The translations under genes were made by a program, and so were the position numbers. This document shows positions 52,383 through 62,100 of a stretch of 64,000 nucleotides of DNA, piece after piece (the first letter of the stretch is position 1; each line of letters opens with the position of its first letter). The notes beneath the pieces were generated by a model. The model had not been told where the DNA came from. It worked only from the letters and a program-made list of their open reading frames with translations, and made no database searches. Source of the DNA: Clavibacter sepedonicus (GTDB lineage Bacteria; Actinomycetota; Actinomycetes; Actinomycetales; Microbacteriaceae); the NCBI RefSeq assembly GCF_000069225.1, contig NC_010407.1, forward strand, positions 2,170,001 to 2,234,000. The letters are read 5' to 3'.

Positions 52383-53807
52383 TCAGTACCCCAGCTCCGC
52401 CTTCGCCGCCGCATAGGCCTCGCGCACCGCGGGCACGCCCGGCGCGTCGAAGACCTCGTCGCCCGCCAGGGGCCACTCGGGGACGCTGCCCGTGAGGATC
52501 CACGCGGCCTGCTTCGCGGCGCCGTCGGCGACGAACTCGCCCGCGTCCGGCACGTGGATCGGGACGCCGAAGATGGTCGGCGCGATCTCGCGAACGGCGC
52601 GGTTCTTCGCCCCGCCGCCGATGAGGAGCACGCGCTCCACCTCGACGCCCTGGCGCGTGATCGCGTCGAGGCCGTCGGCCAGGCCGCACAGCATGCCCTC
52701 GACGTGCGCACGGGCCATGGTCGCCGGCGTGCTGTTGCGGAGGGTCATGCCGTGGAGCGACGCGGTCGCGTCGGGGAGGTTCGGCGTGCGCTCGCCCTCG
52801 AAGTAGGGCAGGAGCACGAGGCCGTCGGATCCCGCGGGGGCCTCGAGCGCGAGCTCGGAGAGGCGTGCGTGGTCGACGCCGAGGAGGCGCGCGCCGCCGT
52901 CGAGCACGCGCGCGGCGTTGAGGGTGGCGATGAGCGGGAGGAAGTTGCCCGTGGCGTCCGCGAAGCCGGCGACCGTGCCGGTGGCGTCGGTGATGGGATC
53001 CGCCGTGACGGCGAAGACCGTGCCCGACGTGCCGATGGAGACGACCACGTCGCCCGGCACCGCGCCGAGCCCGAGCGCGGCGGCCGCGTTGTCGCCCGCG
53101 CCGGGACCGACCGGGATGCCGGCCGGGACGCCGGGGATGCCGTCGCCGGTGACACCGGCGGACTCGCCGGGGCCGAGCACGCGCGGCAGGCCGACGACGC
53201 GGCCGAGCGCGCGCTCCAGCAGGTCGAGGCGGTACTCCCCCGTGACGCTCGACCAGTACGCGGTGCCGCTCGCGTCGGAGCGGTCGGTGGAGAGGGCGGC
53301 GAGGTCCGGGGATCCGGCGCCGTGGCCGAGGAGGCGCCAGTTCAGCCAGTCGTGCGGGAGGGCGACGGCGGCGACGCGGGCCGCGTTCTCGGGCTCGGCG
53401 TCGCGGAGCCAGCGGAGCTTGGTGGCGGTGAAGGACGCGACCGGGACGACGCCCGTGGCGCTCGCCCAGGCGTCCGCACCGAGCTCGTCGCGGAGGTCGG
53501 CGGCGGCCTGGGCGGATCGGGTGTCGTTCCAGAGGAGCGCATCGCGGACGACCGCGCCAGACTCGTCGAGGCAGACCATGCCGTGCTGCTGGCCGCCCAC
53601 CGAGATCGCGGCCACGTCGTCGAGGCCGCCCGCGTCGGCGATGGCGGCGAGCAGCGCATCCCACCAGCGTTCAGGATCCACCTCCGTCCCGTCGGGGTGG
53701 GACGCGCGGCCGGAGCGCACGAGCGCGCCCGTGTCGAGGTCGCGGACGACCACCTTGCAGCTCTGCGTGGAGGAGTCGATGCCTGCTACGAGTGTCTTCG
53801 TTGTCAC
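52383..53807 (-). CDS. xylB: Xylulokinase
   Basis: FGGY-family sugar kinase that phosphorylates D-xylulose to xylulose 5-phosphate. The 474-residue protein has [62 protein letters not shown] and the late ATP motif [11 protein letters not shown]. Start choice: GTG 53807 sits 7 nt after a TAATAT hexamer and would be leaderless; the in-frame ATG at 53816 is part of that hexamer, so I consider it unlikely. An inverted repeat overlaps the promoter. No xylA or transporter is adjacent. Confidence 0.93.
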   Translation of the reverse strand: MTTKTLVAGIDSSTQSCKVVVRDLDTGALVRSGRASHPDGTEVDPERWWDALLAAIADAGGLDDVAAISVGGQQHGMVCLDESGAVVRDALLWNDTRSAQAAADLRDELGADAWASATGVVPVASFTATKLRWLRDAEPENAARVAAVALPHDWLNWRLLGHGAGSPDLAALSTDRSDASGTAYWSSVTGEYRLDLLERALGRVVGLPRVLGPGESAGVTGDGIPGVPAGIPVGPGAGDNAAAALGLGAVPGDVVVSIGTSGTVFAVTADPITDATGTVAGFADATGNFLPLIATLNAARVLDGGARLLGVDHARLSELALEAPAGSDGLVLLPYFEGERTPNLPDATASLHGMTLRNSTPATMARAHVEGMLCGLADGLDAITRQGVEVERVLLIGGGAKNRAVREIAPTIFGVPIHVPDAGEFVADGAAKQAAWILTGSVPEWPLAGDEVFDAPGVPAVREAYAAAKAELGY

Positions 53808-53814
53808 GATCAAC

Positions 53815-53833
53815 ATATTAGGGGGCGTCCTAA
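53815..53833 (-). promoter_or_regulatory. xylB -10 hexamer and candidate operator
   Basis: TAATAT (53820-53815) lies 7 nt before the GTG. Directly upstream and overlapping it by three bases, TTAGG-N6-CCTAA (53833-53818) is a perfect 5-bp inverted repeat, positioned for a repressor to block RNA polymerase. The repressor is not in this window. Confidence 0.45.
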
Positions 53834-53848
53834 GCTGGTCGGGCACCC

Positions 53849-53933
53849 GCGGGAGTGGTGGAATCGGTAGACACGCAGGATTTAGGTTCCTGTGCTTTCG
53901 AGCGTGAGGGTTCAAGTCCCTTCTCCCGCACCA
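53849..53933 (+). tRNA. tRNA-Leu (anticodon UAG)
   Basis: 85 nt with encoded CCA. Acceptor stem GCGGGAG/CTCCCGC, anticodon stem CAGGA/TCCTG with loop TTTAGGT giving UAG (reads CUA/CUN), a class-II variable arm after it (TGCTTTCGAGCGT) and T-arm GGTTCAAGTCC. The long variable arm fits leucine. Confidence 0.95.
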
Positions 53934-53993
53934 GCGACGGGGCCCGCCACGGCCTCCTCGCCGCGACGCTCCGACCCGCAGCGAGGAGCTCCC

Positions 53994-54917
53994 GTGGACG
54001 AACGCATCCGCCTCTGGACCGACCCCACCCCCGTGCACCCGGTCCCCCGCCTCGCGGAGGCGCTCGGCCTGCACCCCGAGCGGCTCCTGATGAAGCGCGA
54101 CGACCTCATCGGCTGGGGCGGCGGCGGGAACAAGGCCAGGAAGCTCGAGCACTCGCTCGGCCGGGCCGTCGCGCGCGGGGCCACCACCGTGGTCACCACA
54201 GGGGCTGCGCAGAGCAACCACGCGCGGATGACGGCGGCGGCGGGCGCGTCCCTCGGCCTCGACGTCGTCCTGGTGCTCGAGGGCCACGAGGTCGCCGCGC
54301 GCGGCAACGTGCTGCTCGACGGGCTGTTCGGCGCGCGCATCGAGTGGTCGGGCGACGAGGGCGCGGAGTCGCGCGCCGCGTCCGTCGTGGCCGAGCTGGA
54401 GGGTGCGGGCACGCGCGTGCACCGCGTGGCGTTCGGCGGATCCGACGCGCACTCCGTGCAGGGCTTCGTCGACGCGGGGCACGAGCTCACGGCGCAGGTC
54501 GGTGCGGTCGACCACGTGGTCGTCGCCCTCGGCTCCGGCGGCACGATGGCCGGGCTCGTCGAGGCGCTCGGCCCCGAGCGCGTCCTCGGCGTGCACTGCG
54601 GCGCCGTCGCCGAGCCGCGCGCCGTGGTGGCGGGGTTCCTGACGGAGCGCGGGACGGGGATCGAGGCGGCTGCCTTGCGCATCGACGCGGACCGGGTCGG
54701 CCCCGGCTACGCCCACCTCACCGACGAGGCCCGGGAAGCGCTCGTGCTCGTGGCGAGGACGACGGGGATCCTCCTCGACCCCACCTACACGGCCCGCGCG
54801 GCGGCGGGGCTGGCGGCCGCGGTGGGCGACGGGTCCATCGGAGCGGACGACCGCGTCGTCCTCTGGCACTCGGGCGGCGTCCCGGGGCTCTTCGGCCACG
54901 CCGACCTCGGCGCCTGA
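53994..54917 (+). CDS. PLP enzyme of the D-cysteine desulfhydrase / ACC deaminase family
   Basis: 307-residue tryptophan-synthase-beta-fold enzyme. The PLP lysine is in [12 protein letters not shown] (Lys47), with [15 protein letters not shown] and the phosphate-binding [23 protein letters not shown] and [10 protein letters not shown] complete the family pattern. The reaction could be D-cysteine or L-cysteate desulfuration; true ACC deaminases need a specific active-site set I cannot confirm. GTG 53994 is preceded by GAGGAG. Confidence 0.87.
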   Translation: MDERIRLWTDPTPVHPVPRLAEALGLHPERLLMKRDDLIGWGGGGNKARKLEHSLGRAVARGATTVVTTGAAQSNHARMTAAAGASLGLDVVLVLEGHEVAARGNVLLDGLFGARIEWSGDEGAESRAASVVAELEGAGTRVHRVAFGGSDAHSVQGFVDAGHELTAQVGAVDHVVVALGSGGTMAGLVEALGPERVLGVHCGAVAEPRAVVAGFLTERGTGIEAAALRIDADRVGPGYAHLTDEAREALVLVARTTGILLDPTYTARAAAGLAAAVGDGSIGADDRVVLWHSGGVPGLFGHADLGA

Positions 54918-55041
54918 CCCGCGCCAGGTCCCTCGACCGGGGGTGTCCGGGTCTCGGCCGGCGGACGGCCGCTCCCGATATCCTGTGCTCTGCCACAGGT
55001 CGCTCCGCTCACGTCGCGACCCATCACGACTGGAGCCCCAC

Positions 55042-55764
55042 GTGCATCCCCAGCTCTTCGACTTCCTCGACTCGACGACCCTCATCGAGTCGTTCGGGGG
55101 ATTCGCCCTCATCGGGATCTGCCTCATCATCTTCGCCGAGACGGGACTGCTCTTCGGGTTCCTCTTCCCCGGCGACACGCTCCTCGTCATCGCCGGACTG
55201 ACCCTCCCCGGGATCACCGGCATCGACATCTGGTGGGTCTGCCTCGCGATCGCCTTCTCCGCGTTCGCGGGCGGCGAGGTCGGCTACCTCATCGGCCACA
55301 AGGCCGGACCGAAGGTCTTCGAGCGCAAGGACTCCGGGATCTTCAGCCGCCAGAACGTCGTGCGCACCAACGCGTTCTTCGCGCGCTTCGGCGGGCTGGC
55401 GGTCATCGCGGCGCGCTTCGTGCCCATCGTCCGCACGTTCGCGCCGATCGCCGCGGGCGTCGGCCACATGGACTACCGCAAGTACTCCTTCTACAACGCA
55501 ATCGGCGCGCTCCTCTGGGGCGCGGGCCTCACCTTCCTCGGTCACCTGCTCAACGGCTTCCCGCCCATCCGCGACTTCGTCACGCACTACATCGACTACG
55601 TCCTGCTCGGGGCCGTATTCATCACCGTCGTGCCCGCGGCGATCCACTTCCTCCGCGCACGGAAGCACGCGCACGACGCGGCCGGCGTCCTGCCGAGCGG
55701 CGAGGACCTCGCGCTCACCCCCGAGGAGTTCGACCAGGACCCCTCGAACGACCCGCGGCGCTGA
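55042..55764 (+). CDS. DedA-family membrane protein
   Basis: 240-residue integral membrane protein with five or six hydrophobic segments. The family motifs are visible: [18 protein letters not shown] near residue 30, [16 protein letters not shown], and the basic [20 protein letters not shown] with the conserved arginines, then FLGHLLNG. DedA members act in lipid carrier recycling and proton-linked membrane homeostasis. GTG 55042 follows TGGAG. TATCCT at 54979 is a possible -10. Confidence 0.9.
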   Translation: MHPQLFDFLDSTTLIESFGGFALIGICLIIFAETGLLFGFLFPGDTLLVIAGLTLPGITGIDIWWVCLAIAFSAFAGGEVGYLIGHKAGPKVFERKDSGIFSRQNVVRTNAFFARFGGLAVIAARFVPIVRTFAPIAAGVGHMDYRKYSFYNAIGALLWGAGLTFLGHLLNGFPPIRDFVTHYIDYVLLGAVFITVVPAAIHFLRARKHAHDAAGVLPSGEDLALTPEEFDQDPSNDPRR

Positions 55765-55834
55765 CGGGCTCCGCTCCGCGCCCGCCCGCTGATCCGCGGC
55801 CGCGCGCTGATACGCGGCGCGGCATCCGGTCGGG

Positions 55835-56785
55835 TCAGACGTGGTGCCGGTGCTCGTGCCCGGCGTGCTCCTCGGGCTCCAGCTGGAACGTGCTGTGCTC
55901 GACGTCGAAGTGGTCGTCCAGGCAGCCGGCCAGCAGGTCGAGGAGTTCACCCGTTCGCCCGTCGCGGAACACCTCCTGCTCCACGACGACGTGGGCGGTG
56001 AAGACGGGGGAACCGGATGTGATGGCCCACACGTGCACGTCGTGCACGGCCGTGACGCCGGGCGTCTCGAGCAGGTGCGCGCGGATCCGCTCGGGCTCGG
56101 TGCCCACGGGCGTCGACTCGTTCAGCACGCGCACGACGTCCCGCAGCAGCACGACCGCGCGCGGCACGATGAGCGCCGCGATGACGAGCGATGCGATGGC
56201 GTCCGCACGGCCGAAGCCGGTCACCAGGATCACGACGCCCGCGGCGATGGTCGCGACGGAGCCGAAGGCGTCGCCGAGCACCTCGAGGTAGGCGCCGCGC
56301 ATGTTGATCGAGCTGCCCGCTCCCCCGCGCAGCACGACCAGCGCGGCGACGTTGGCGACGAGACCGATGCCCGCGGCCATCAGCATGACGCCGGGGTCCA
56401 CCTCGGGGCCCTGCGGGGCGAGCAGCCGCTGGACGCCCTGCACGGCCACGTAGACGGCGACGCCCGCGAGGATCAGCCCGTTCACGAGCGCGCCGAGGAC
56501 CTCGCCGCGCTGGAAGCCGAAGGTGTGCCGGTCGGTCGCGGGACGCGCGGCGACGATGGTGGCGACCAGGGCGATGCCGAGGCCCAGGAGGTCGCTCGTC
56601 ATGTGGCCGGCGTCGGCGAGGAGCGCGAGCGAGCCGGAGACGAGCGCTCCGACGACCTCGACCACGAGGACCGTGGCGGTGATCGCGATCGCGATCACGA
56701 GGACCGTGGCGGTGATCGCGATCGCGATCACGAGACGCCGTCGGTCGGTCGTGGCCGCGCCGTGGTCGTGCGATCCGGGAGCCAT
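55835..56785 (-). CDS. Cation diffusion facilitator (CzcD/ZitB-like), with duplicated segment
   Basis: 316-residue metal exporter. The helix-2 site is intact (LADAGHMTSDLLGLG, His-x3-Asp); the helix-5 site reads LEVLGDAFGSV, with Glu where His is usual. A His-rich end (EHAGHEHRHHV) and N-terminal HDHG suggest zinc or similar. The first membrane segment contains a perfect 11-residue tandem repeat (VIAIAITATVL twice) from a 33-bp DNA duplication. ATG 56785 lies 6 nt after TACGGT, so probably leaderless. Confidence 0.92.
   Translation of the reverse strand: MAPGSHDHGAATTDRRRLVIAIAITATVLVIAIAITATVLVVEVVGALVSGSLALLADAGHMTSDLLGLGIALVATIVAARPATDRHTFGFQRGEVLGALVNGLILAGVAVYVAVQGVQRLLAPQGPEVDPGVMLMAAGIGLVANVAALVVLRGGAGSSINMRGAYLEVLGDAFGSVATIAAGVVILVTGFGRADAIASLVIAALIVPRAVVLLRDVVRVLNESTPVGTEPERIRAHLLETPGVTAVHDVHVWAITSGSPVFTAHVVVEQEVFRDGRTGELLDLLAGCLDDHFDVEHSTFQLEPEEHAGHEHRHHV
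56663..56728. repeat. Perfect 33-bp tandem duplication inside the CDF gene
   Basis: Two identical 33-bp units (56663-56695 and 56696-56728), beginning CACGAGGACCGTGGCGGTGA, keep the reading frame and lengthen transmembrane helix 1 by 11 residues. A further CACGAG follows, the likely slippage or recombination seam. Inner GATCGC repeats may have promoted slippage. Confidence 0.9.
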
Positions 56786-56791
56786 GCGTCC

Positions 56792-56797
56792 ACCGTA
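56792..56797 (-). promoter_or_regulatory. -10 hexamer of predicted leaderless CDF transcript
   Basis: Minus-strand TACGGT, 6 nt, then the ATG at 56785. Confidence 0.4.
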
Positions 56798-56875
56798 CGG
56801 GCCCGCCGTCATGCGGATCCAGCCAGGAGCGCAGTCGGGAACGACTCCCGATCTCATGAGGGTGAGGAGGTGCCG

Positions 56876-57484
56876 TCAGCCCTCGCCGAGGAGCTCCCGG
56901 CGGACGACGGGCATGATCGCGTCGAACGCCAGCGCTCGGTGGCTGACGCGGTTCTTCTCGTCCGCACTGAGCGCCGCCGCGCTCGCGCCGCCGGTGGCCG
57001 GACGGAAGATCGGGTCGTAGCCGAAGCCGCCCTCCCCCGCCACCTCGCGCAGCACGGATCCCTCCCACACACCGAGGGCGGTGCGCTCGACGAGGCCGTC
57101 GGCGGTGGGGACGACGATGGCTGCGGCGCACGTGAAGCGCGCGCCGCGGTGGGCGTCCGGCACGTCGCCCAGCTGCCAGAGCAGGAGCTCGAGGTTCGCG
57201 CGGCTGTCGCGCGCGGGCCCCGACCAGCGCGCCGAGAAGATCCCGGGCGATCCGCCCAGGATGTCGACGCCGATTCCCGAGTCGTCGGCCAGCGTCGCGT
57301 GCCCCGTGTGCAGCGCGGCGGCACGGGCCTTGATGAGCGCGTTCTCCTCGAAGGTCGTGCCGTCCTCCACTGGCTCCGACCCGTCGTAGGCGACGAGGTC
57401 GATGCCGTCGAGGCGCGCACCGAGGATCCGGCGCAGCTCCTCGACCTTGTGGGCGTTGTGCGTGGCGAGGACGAGCGGGATCAC
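56876..57484 (-). CDS. rdgB: RdgB/HAM1-type non-canonical purine NTP pyrophosphatase
   Basis: 202-residue housecleaning enzyme that hydrolyses dITP, ITP and XTP. Motifs: LATHNAHKVEELRRIL, TTFEENALIKARAAA, LADDSGIGVD and EGGFGYDPIFRP, then KNRVSHRA. GTG 57484 lies 10 nt after the rph stop, in the murI-rph-rdgB run that is common in bacteria. Confidence 0.95.
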   Translation of the reverse strand: MIPLVLATHNAHKVEELRRILGARLDGIDLVAYDGSEPVEDGTTFEENALIKARAAALHTGHATLADDSGIGVDILGGSPGIFSARWSGPARDSRANLELLLWQLGDVPDAHRGARFTCAAAIVVPTADGLVERTALGVWEGSVLREVAGEGGFGYDPIFRPATGGASAAALSADEKNRVSHRALAFDAIMPVVRRELLGEG

Positions 57485-57494
57485 GGCCGGTACC

Positions 57495-58232
57495 TCAGCG
57501 ACCGAGCGCCTGCGCCTGCAGCGCGGTGAGCGTGGTGCCGCCGCCGAGCGCCAGGTCGAGCAGGGCGTCCAGCTCCGCGCGGTCGAAGGGCGCGCCCTCG
57601 GCGGTGCCCTGGACCTCCACGAACGACCCGCTGCCCGTCATCACGACGTTCATGTCGGTCTCCGCGCGCACGTCCTCGACGTAGGCGAGGTCGAGCAGCG
57701 GCTTCCCGTCGACGATCCCGACGGAGACCGCGGCGACGCTGTCCTTGAGCGGCGTGGCGCGCTGCGCGATGAACTTCCTCTCGCGGCCCCACTCGAGCGC
57801 GTCGGCGAGGGCGACGTACGCGCCCGTGATCGCCGCGGTGCGCGTGCCGCCGTCGGCCTGCAGCACGTCGCAGTCGATGACGACGGTGTTCTCGCCGAGC
57901 GCCTTCATGTCGACGACGGCGCGGAGGCTGCGGCCGATGAGACGGGAGATCTCGTGCGTGCGTCCGCCGACCTTGCCCTTGACGGCCTCGCGGTCCATGC
58001 GCTCGTTCGTGGCGCGCGGCAGCATCGCGTACTCGGCGGTGACCCAGCCCTGGCCGCTGCCCGCCTTCCAGCGCGGCACGCGGTTCGTGAAGGACGCGGT
58101 GCAGAGGACGCGGGTGCGGCCGAAGGAGATGAGGGCGGATCCCTCGGCCTGCTCGCTCCAGTCCCGCTCGATCGTGATCTCGCGCAGCTGGTCGGCGGTA
58201 CGGCCGTCGTGGCGGGGGGTGTCGTCGGTCAT
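57495..58232 (-). CDS. rph: Ribonuclease PH
   Basis: 245-residue phosphorolytic exoribonuclease trimming tRNA 3' ends. Visible: [61 protein letters not shown] and [19 protein letters not shown], which includes the phosphate and metal site. ATG 58232 follows the murI stop by 8 nt. Confidence 0.96.
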   Translation of the reverse strand: MTDDTPRHDGRTADQLREITIERDWSEQAEGSALISFGRTRVLCTASFTNRVPRWKAGSGQGWVTAEYAMLPRATNERMDREAVKGKVGGRTHEISRLIGRSLRAVVDMKALGENTVVIDCDVLQADGGTRTAAITGAYVALADALEWGRERKFIAQRATPLKDSVAAVSVGIVDGKPLLDLAYVEDVRAETDMNVVMTGSGSFVEVQGTAEGAPFDRAELDALLDLALGGGTTLTALQAQALGR

Positions 58233-58240
58233 GTGCGGCC

Positions 58241-59125
58241 TCAGCTCGGGTCGGGGGTGGATGGGGTGCCGTCCGCGTCCGGAGGCGTCGCCGCGTCCGG
58301 TCGCGGTCGGCGGGGAAGGGTGATGGCGCCGGTCTCGACGAGCTCGACGTGCGTGACGCCGGAGCCGAGCATGCGATGCGCGAGCGTCTCGAAGTCGGAG
58401 GCGCTGCCGCCGGTAGCCTCGTACCGGATCACGGGCGGGGCGTCGGAGCGGCGCTCGAGGCCGGCCGACACCAGCTCGCGGTACACGTCCTTGGCGGTCT
58501 CGGTGTCGCTCGAGACGAGGGTGACGTCGGGTCCCATGATCAGCGAGATGGCGCCCTCGAGGAACGGGTAGTGGGTGCAGCCGAGCACGAGCGTGTCGAC
58601 GCCCGCCGCGCGGAGGGGCGCGAGGTACCCCTCGGCGGCGGACATGAGCTCGGGCCCGGAGGTCTCGCCGCGCTCGACGAAGCCGACGAAGTCCGGCGCT
58701 TCCGCGGAGGTGAGCGCCAGGTGCGGGGCCGCGGCGAACGCGTCGTCGTAGGCGCGGCTCGTGACGGTGGCGTGCGTGGCGATGACGCCCACCCGGTGGT
58801 TGCGGGTGACGCTGACGGCGGTGCGCACGGCCGGCTGGATCACCTCGACCACGGGGATGTCGTAGCGCTCGCGGGCGTCGCGGAGCATGGCCGCTGACGC
58901 CGTGTTGCACGCGATGACGAGCATCTTGACGCCGCGCTCGACGAGGTCGTCGAGGACCGCGAGCGCGTAGCGGCGGACGTCCGCGATGGGCTTGTCGCCG
59001 TAGGGCGTGTGCGCCGTGTCGCCGATGTAGATGATCGACTCGCGCGGCAGGAGCGCGGCGACCGCACGGGCCACGGTGAGGCCGCCGACGCCGGAGTCGA
59101 AGATCCCGATCGGCGCGTCGCTCAT
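58241..59125 (-). CDS. murI: Glutamate racemase
   Basis: 294-residue enzyme making D-glutamate for peptidoglycan. The two catalytic cysteines are in IACNTASAA (Cys73) and LGCTHYPFL (Cys183), and the N-terminal [12 protein letters not shown] and [11 protein letters not shown] mark the family. A Pro/Ala/Asp-rich 20-residue tail extends the C-terminus. ATG 59125 lies 6 nt after TAGGCT. First gene of murI-rph-rdgB. Confidence 0.96.
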   Translation of the reverse strand: MSDAPIGIFDSGVGGLTVARAVAALLPRESIIYIGDTAHTPYGDKPIADVRRYALAVLDDLVERGVKMLVIACNTASAAMLRDARERYDIPVVEVIQPAVRTAVSVTRNHRVGVIATHATVTSRAYDDAFAAAPHLALTSAEAPDFVGFVERGETSGPELMSAAEGYLAPLRAAGVDTLVLGCTHYPFLEGAISLIMGPDVTLVSSDTETAKDVYRELVSAGLERRSDAPPVIRYEATGGSASDFETLAHRMLGSGVTHVELVETGAITLPRRPRPDAATPPDADGTPSTPDPS

Positions 59126-59131
59126 CCGCCT

Positions 59132-59137
59132 AGCCTA
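59132..59137 (-). promoter_or_regulatory. -10 hexamer of predicted leaderless murI transcript
   Basis: Minus-strand TAGGCT, 6 nt (which also contains AGGCGG), then ATG 59125. Confidence 0.45.
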
Positions 59138-59183
59138 CCGGCGGGCTCGTCGGCCCCTGCCGCCGTACGGCTCGCGACCCCCG

Positions 59184-60647
59184 TCACAGCGACCGCCGCG
59201 CATCCTCCTGGGCGACGAGCTCCGGCAGGTCCTTCAGCCGGCGCAGCCCGGCGAGCGGCTGGGCCATCCGCGCGTTGCCGCGGAGCCGCTCCTGGTTGCG
59301 GTCGAGGAACCACCAGTAGCCGGCCGTGTACGGGCAGGCGGTCGGGCCGACCCGCACCTTCGGGTCGAACGGGCAGCCCCCGCAGTGGTCGGACATGCGG
59401 TCGATGTACGCACCGCCTCCCGCGTAGGGCTTCGTCGCCATGCGCCCGCCGTCCGCGTGCAGCGCCATGCCGACGACGTTCGCCGGCATGACCCACGGCG
59501 TGCCGTCGACGAAGGAGTCGATGAACCAGTCGTTCATGGCGGCCGGGTCGTAGCCGCGCTGGAGCGCGAGGTTGCCGAGGATCATGAGCCGCTCGATGTG
59601 GTGCGCCCACCCGTGCGTGCGGACCTTGTCGACGACATGGGAGAGGCACGCCGCCTCGATGCCGGACGCGTCGAGCTCCTGCAGCGCGGTGGGCACGCCG
59701 CGGTGCGCGTCGAGCCGGTTCTGCGAGGTGTAGTCGTCCTCGAACGCCCAGTAGAGGTGCCACACGTAGTCGCGCCAGCCCATGATCTGCCGCACGATGC
59801 CCTCGACGCTCTGGATGGGCGCGTGGCCTGCGGCGTGCTCCGCGACGATGCGCTCGATGACGTCCGCGGGATCCAGCACCCCCATGTTCATGGTGGCGCT
59901 CAGCAGCGAGTGCGCCATGGTCCAGTCCCCCGCGAGCGACGCGTCCTCGAACGGGCCGAAGTCGTTGAGGCGGCTGGCCACGAAGTCGTCGAGCGCGAGG
60001 CGCCCCTCCTCGGGCGTGACGGCGAAGCGCCGCGGGCCGTCCTCCCCCACGAACCGCACGAGCCCCTTCCGCTCCCACTCGTCGAGGTCGGCCCGGACCT
60101 CCTGGTCGATCTCGTCCTCCTCGGGCCACCACGGCTCGGGCAGGCCGAGGCTCGTCGCGCCCTTCGGCGGCGGCTCGCGGTTGTCGTGGTCGTAGTTCCA
60201 GCGGCCGCCTACGGGCACGTCGCCGTCCATGAGGATGCCCGTGCGGGCGCGCGACCACCGGTAGAAGTCCTCCATGACGAGGCGGTTCGAGGTGCGGCCC
60301 GCCATCCACTCCGCGAACTCCTGCTCGCTGGTGACGAAGCCGCGGCTCGGCAGCACGTGCGCCCCGATCTCCGCGACGAGGCGCCGGAGACCGCGGGAGG
60401 TGGGGTCGATGACCTCGAGGTCGTTCCGGCCCTCGACGACCTCCCGGTAGTGGTCCACCTGGTGGAACTCGACCCGGTCGCCCAGCGCGCGGGCGCGGTG
60501 GCGGATGCCCGACAGGATGAGGTGCGCCTTGGCCCGGTGGTACGGCCGTCGGGCGAGCAGGCCCCGCGACTCGATGAGCAGCATCGGCCCGCCGTCGTCG
60601 AAGTGGTCGCCCAGCTGGTCGGCGAGGATCCATCGTGTGCGCTCCAT
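59184..60647 (-). CDS. phrB: Iron-sulfur cryptochrome/photolyase (FeS-BCP, PhrB-like (6-4) photolyase)
   Basis: 487-residue photolyase-related protein. The N-terminal half binds the antenna (RTRWILADQLGDH start); the C-terminal FAD domain has WAHHIERLMILGNLALQRG and GMALHADGGRMATKPYAGGG. Four cysteines at 334, 422, 425 and 438 have the same spacing (88, 3, 13) as the 4Fe-4S ligands I recall for Agrobacterium PhrB. It should repair (6-4) photoproducts with FAD and a lumazine antenna. ATG 60647 lies 6 nt after TAGGTT. Divergent from pncB. Confidence 0.92.
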   Translation of the reverse strand: MERTRWILADQLGDHFDDGGPMLLIESRGLLARRPYHRAKAHLILSGIRHRARALGDRVEFHQVDHYREVVEGRNDLEVIDPTSRGLRRLVAEIGAHVLPSRGFVTSEQEFAEWMAGRTSNRLVMEDFYRWSRARTGILMDGDVPVGGRWNYDHDNREPPPKGATSLGLPEPWWPEEDEIDQEVRADLDEWERKGLVRFVGEDGPRRFAVTPEEGRLALDDFVASRLNDFGPFEDASLAGDWTMAHSLLSATMNMGVLDPADVIERIVAEHAAGHAPIQSVEGIVRQIMGWRDYVWHLYWAFEDDYTSQNRLDAHRGVPTALQELDASGIEAACLSHVVDKVRTHGWAHHIERLMILGNLALQRGYDPAAMNDWFIDSFVDGTPWVMPANVVGMALHADGGRMATKPYAGGGAYIDRMSDHCGGCPFDPKVRVGPTACPYTAGYWWFLDRNQERLRGNARMAQPLAGLRRLKDLPELVAQEDARRSL

Positions 60648-60653
60648 GGCACG

Positions 60654-60659
60654 AACCTA
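60654..60659 (-). promoter_or_regulatory. -10 hexamer of predicted leaderless photolyase transcript
   Basis: Minus-strand TAGGTT, 6 nt, then ATG 60647. Confidence 0.45.
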
Positions 60660-60725
60660 GGCCGGACCACCGACAGCGGCCCGGTCCGTGCGCGATGCGG
60701 ACGGCCCGCCCGCCGGACGCCGCCC

Positions 60726-60731
60726 TAGGCT
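60726..60731 (+). promoter_or_regulatory. -10 hexamer of predicted leaderless pncB transcript
   Basis: TAGGCT, 6 nt, then the GTG at 60738. The divergent photolyase -10 lies 66 bp away, so their upstream elements may overlap. Confidence 0.5.
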
Positions 60732-60737
60732 GTCCCC

Positions 60738-62051
60738 GTGCACCAGGCGACCTCCCTCCTCACCGACCGGTACGAGCTCACGATGCTCGACGCAGCGCTC
60801 AAGGCGGGCACCCACGACCGCGAGTGCGTCTTCGAGTGCTTCGCCCGGCGGCTGCCGAGCGGCCGGCGGTTCGGCGTGGTCGCGGGCACGGGCCGGCTCC
60901 TCGAGCTGATCCGCGACTTCCGCTTCGGCGACGCCGAGCTCGAGTACCTGCGCACGGAGCGCGTCGTCGGCGAGGAGGCGCTCGCCTGGCTCGCCGACTA
61001 CCGGTTCCGCGGTCGCATCACGGGCTACCGCGAGGGCGAGGTCTACTTCCCGGGTTCGCCGCTCCTCACGGTCGAGGCGCCGTTCGCCGACGGCGTGATC
61101 CTCGAGACCCTGGTGCTCAGCGTCCTCAACTACGACTCCGCGGTCGCGAGCGCCGCCGCGCGCATGGTGCAGGTCGCCGGCGGGCGCCCGCTCGCCGAGA
61201 TGGGATCCCGCCGCACGGGCGAGCGGTCGGCGGTCGCCGCGGCACGCGCCGCCTTCATCGCGGGCTTCAGCGCCACCTCGAACCTCGAGGCCGGCCGCAC
61301 CTGGGGCGTCCCGACCATGGGCACGGCCGCGCACTCGTTCACGCTCCTGCACGACACCGAGGAGCAGGCGTTCCGGGCCCAGGTGGAGGCCCTCGGCGCG
61401 GGCACCACGCTGCTCGTGGACACCTACGACGTGCGGCAGGGCGTGGACACCGCGGTCCGCGTCGCCGGCACCGGCCTCGGCGCCGTGCGCCTCGACTCGG
61501 GCGACCTCCCGGTGCTCGTCGGCGAGGTGCGCGCGCAGCTCGACGCGCTGGGCGCGACGGGCACGCGGATCACGGTCACCAACGACCTCGACGAGCACGG
61601 CATCGCCGGCCTCGCCGCCTCCCCCGTGGACTCGTACGGGGTCGGGACCTCGCTCGTCACCGGATCCGGCGCCCCCGCGGCCGGCATGGTCTTCAAGCTC
61701 GTCGCCCACCGCGATGCGGGCGGCGGCGAGTGGGTGTCCGTCGCGAAGCGGTCGACGGGCAAGCAGAGCCGCGGCGGGCTCAAGGGCGCGCGGCGACGGC
61801 ACGACGCGCAGGGGGTCGCGACGAGTGAGCTCGTCACCGTCGGGCCGCACCCGGCCCCGCTCCCCGGCGACCGCGACCTCGTCGTCACGCTGGCGGAGGC
61901 GGGCGAGCCCGATCCGCGCTGGCTGGGCCGCGAGGGCACGGCCGTTGCGCGCGAGCACCACGCCCGCGTCGTGCGCGACCTGCCCGCCCAGGCCTTCCGG
62001 CTGCGCGCCGGCGACCCGGCGATCCCGACCGAGGAGGGCGCCCCGGCCTGA
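60738..62051 (+). CDS. pncB: Nicotinate phosphoribosyltransferase
   Basis: 437-residue NAD-salvage enzyme making nicotinate mononucleotide. Marks: LLTDRYELTMLDAAL at the N-terminus, FECFARRLPSGRRFGVVAG, the substrate region EMGSRRTGERSAV with FSATSNLEAG, GTAAHSFTLLH (catalytic His), and RLDSGDL. Shorter type II (actinobacterial) architecture. The last ~60 residues are Pro/Asp/Arg-rich and family-specific. GTG start is immediately after the promoter. Confidence 0.94.
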   Translation: MHQATSLLTDRYELTMLDAALKAGTHDRECVFECFARRLPSGRRFGVVAGTGRLLELIRDFRFGDAELEYLRTERVVGEEALAWLADYRFRGRITGYREGEVYFPGSPLLTVEAPFADGVILETLVLSVLNYDSAVASAAARMVQVAGGRPLAEMGSRRTGERSAVAAARAAFIAGFSATSNLEAGRTWGVPTMGTAAHSFTLLHDTEEQAFRAQVEALGAGTTLLVDTYDVRQGVDTAVRVAGTGLGAVRLDSGDLPVLVGEVRAQLDALGATGTRITVTNDLDEHGIAGLAASPVDSYGVGTSLVTGSGAPAAGMVFKLVAHRDAGGGEWVSVAKRSTGKQSRGGLKGARRRHDAQGVATSELVTVGPHPAPLPGDRDLVVTLAEAGEPDPRWLGREGTAVAREHHARVVRDLPAQAFRLRAGDPAIPTEEGAPA

Positions 62052-62100
62052 TGCGGACGGCACCCCGGACGGCACTGCGCGAGGCGCCGCGGACGGGCTT

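Noticed and set aside
56681..56728. GATCGC microsatellite-like run in the CDF gene
   Set aside because: It is explained as part of the 33-bp duplicated unit, not an independent repeat array.
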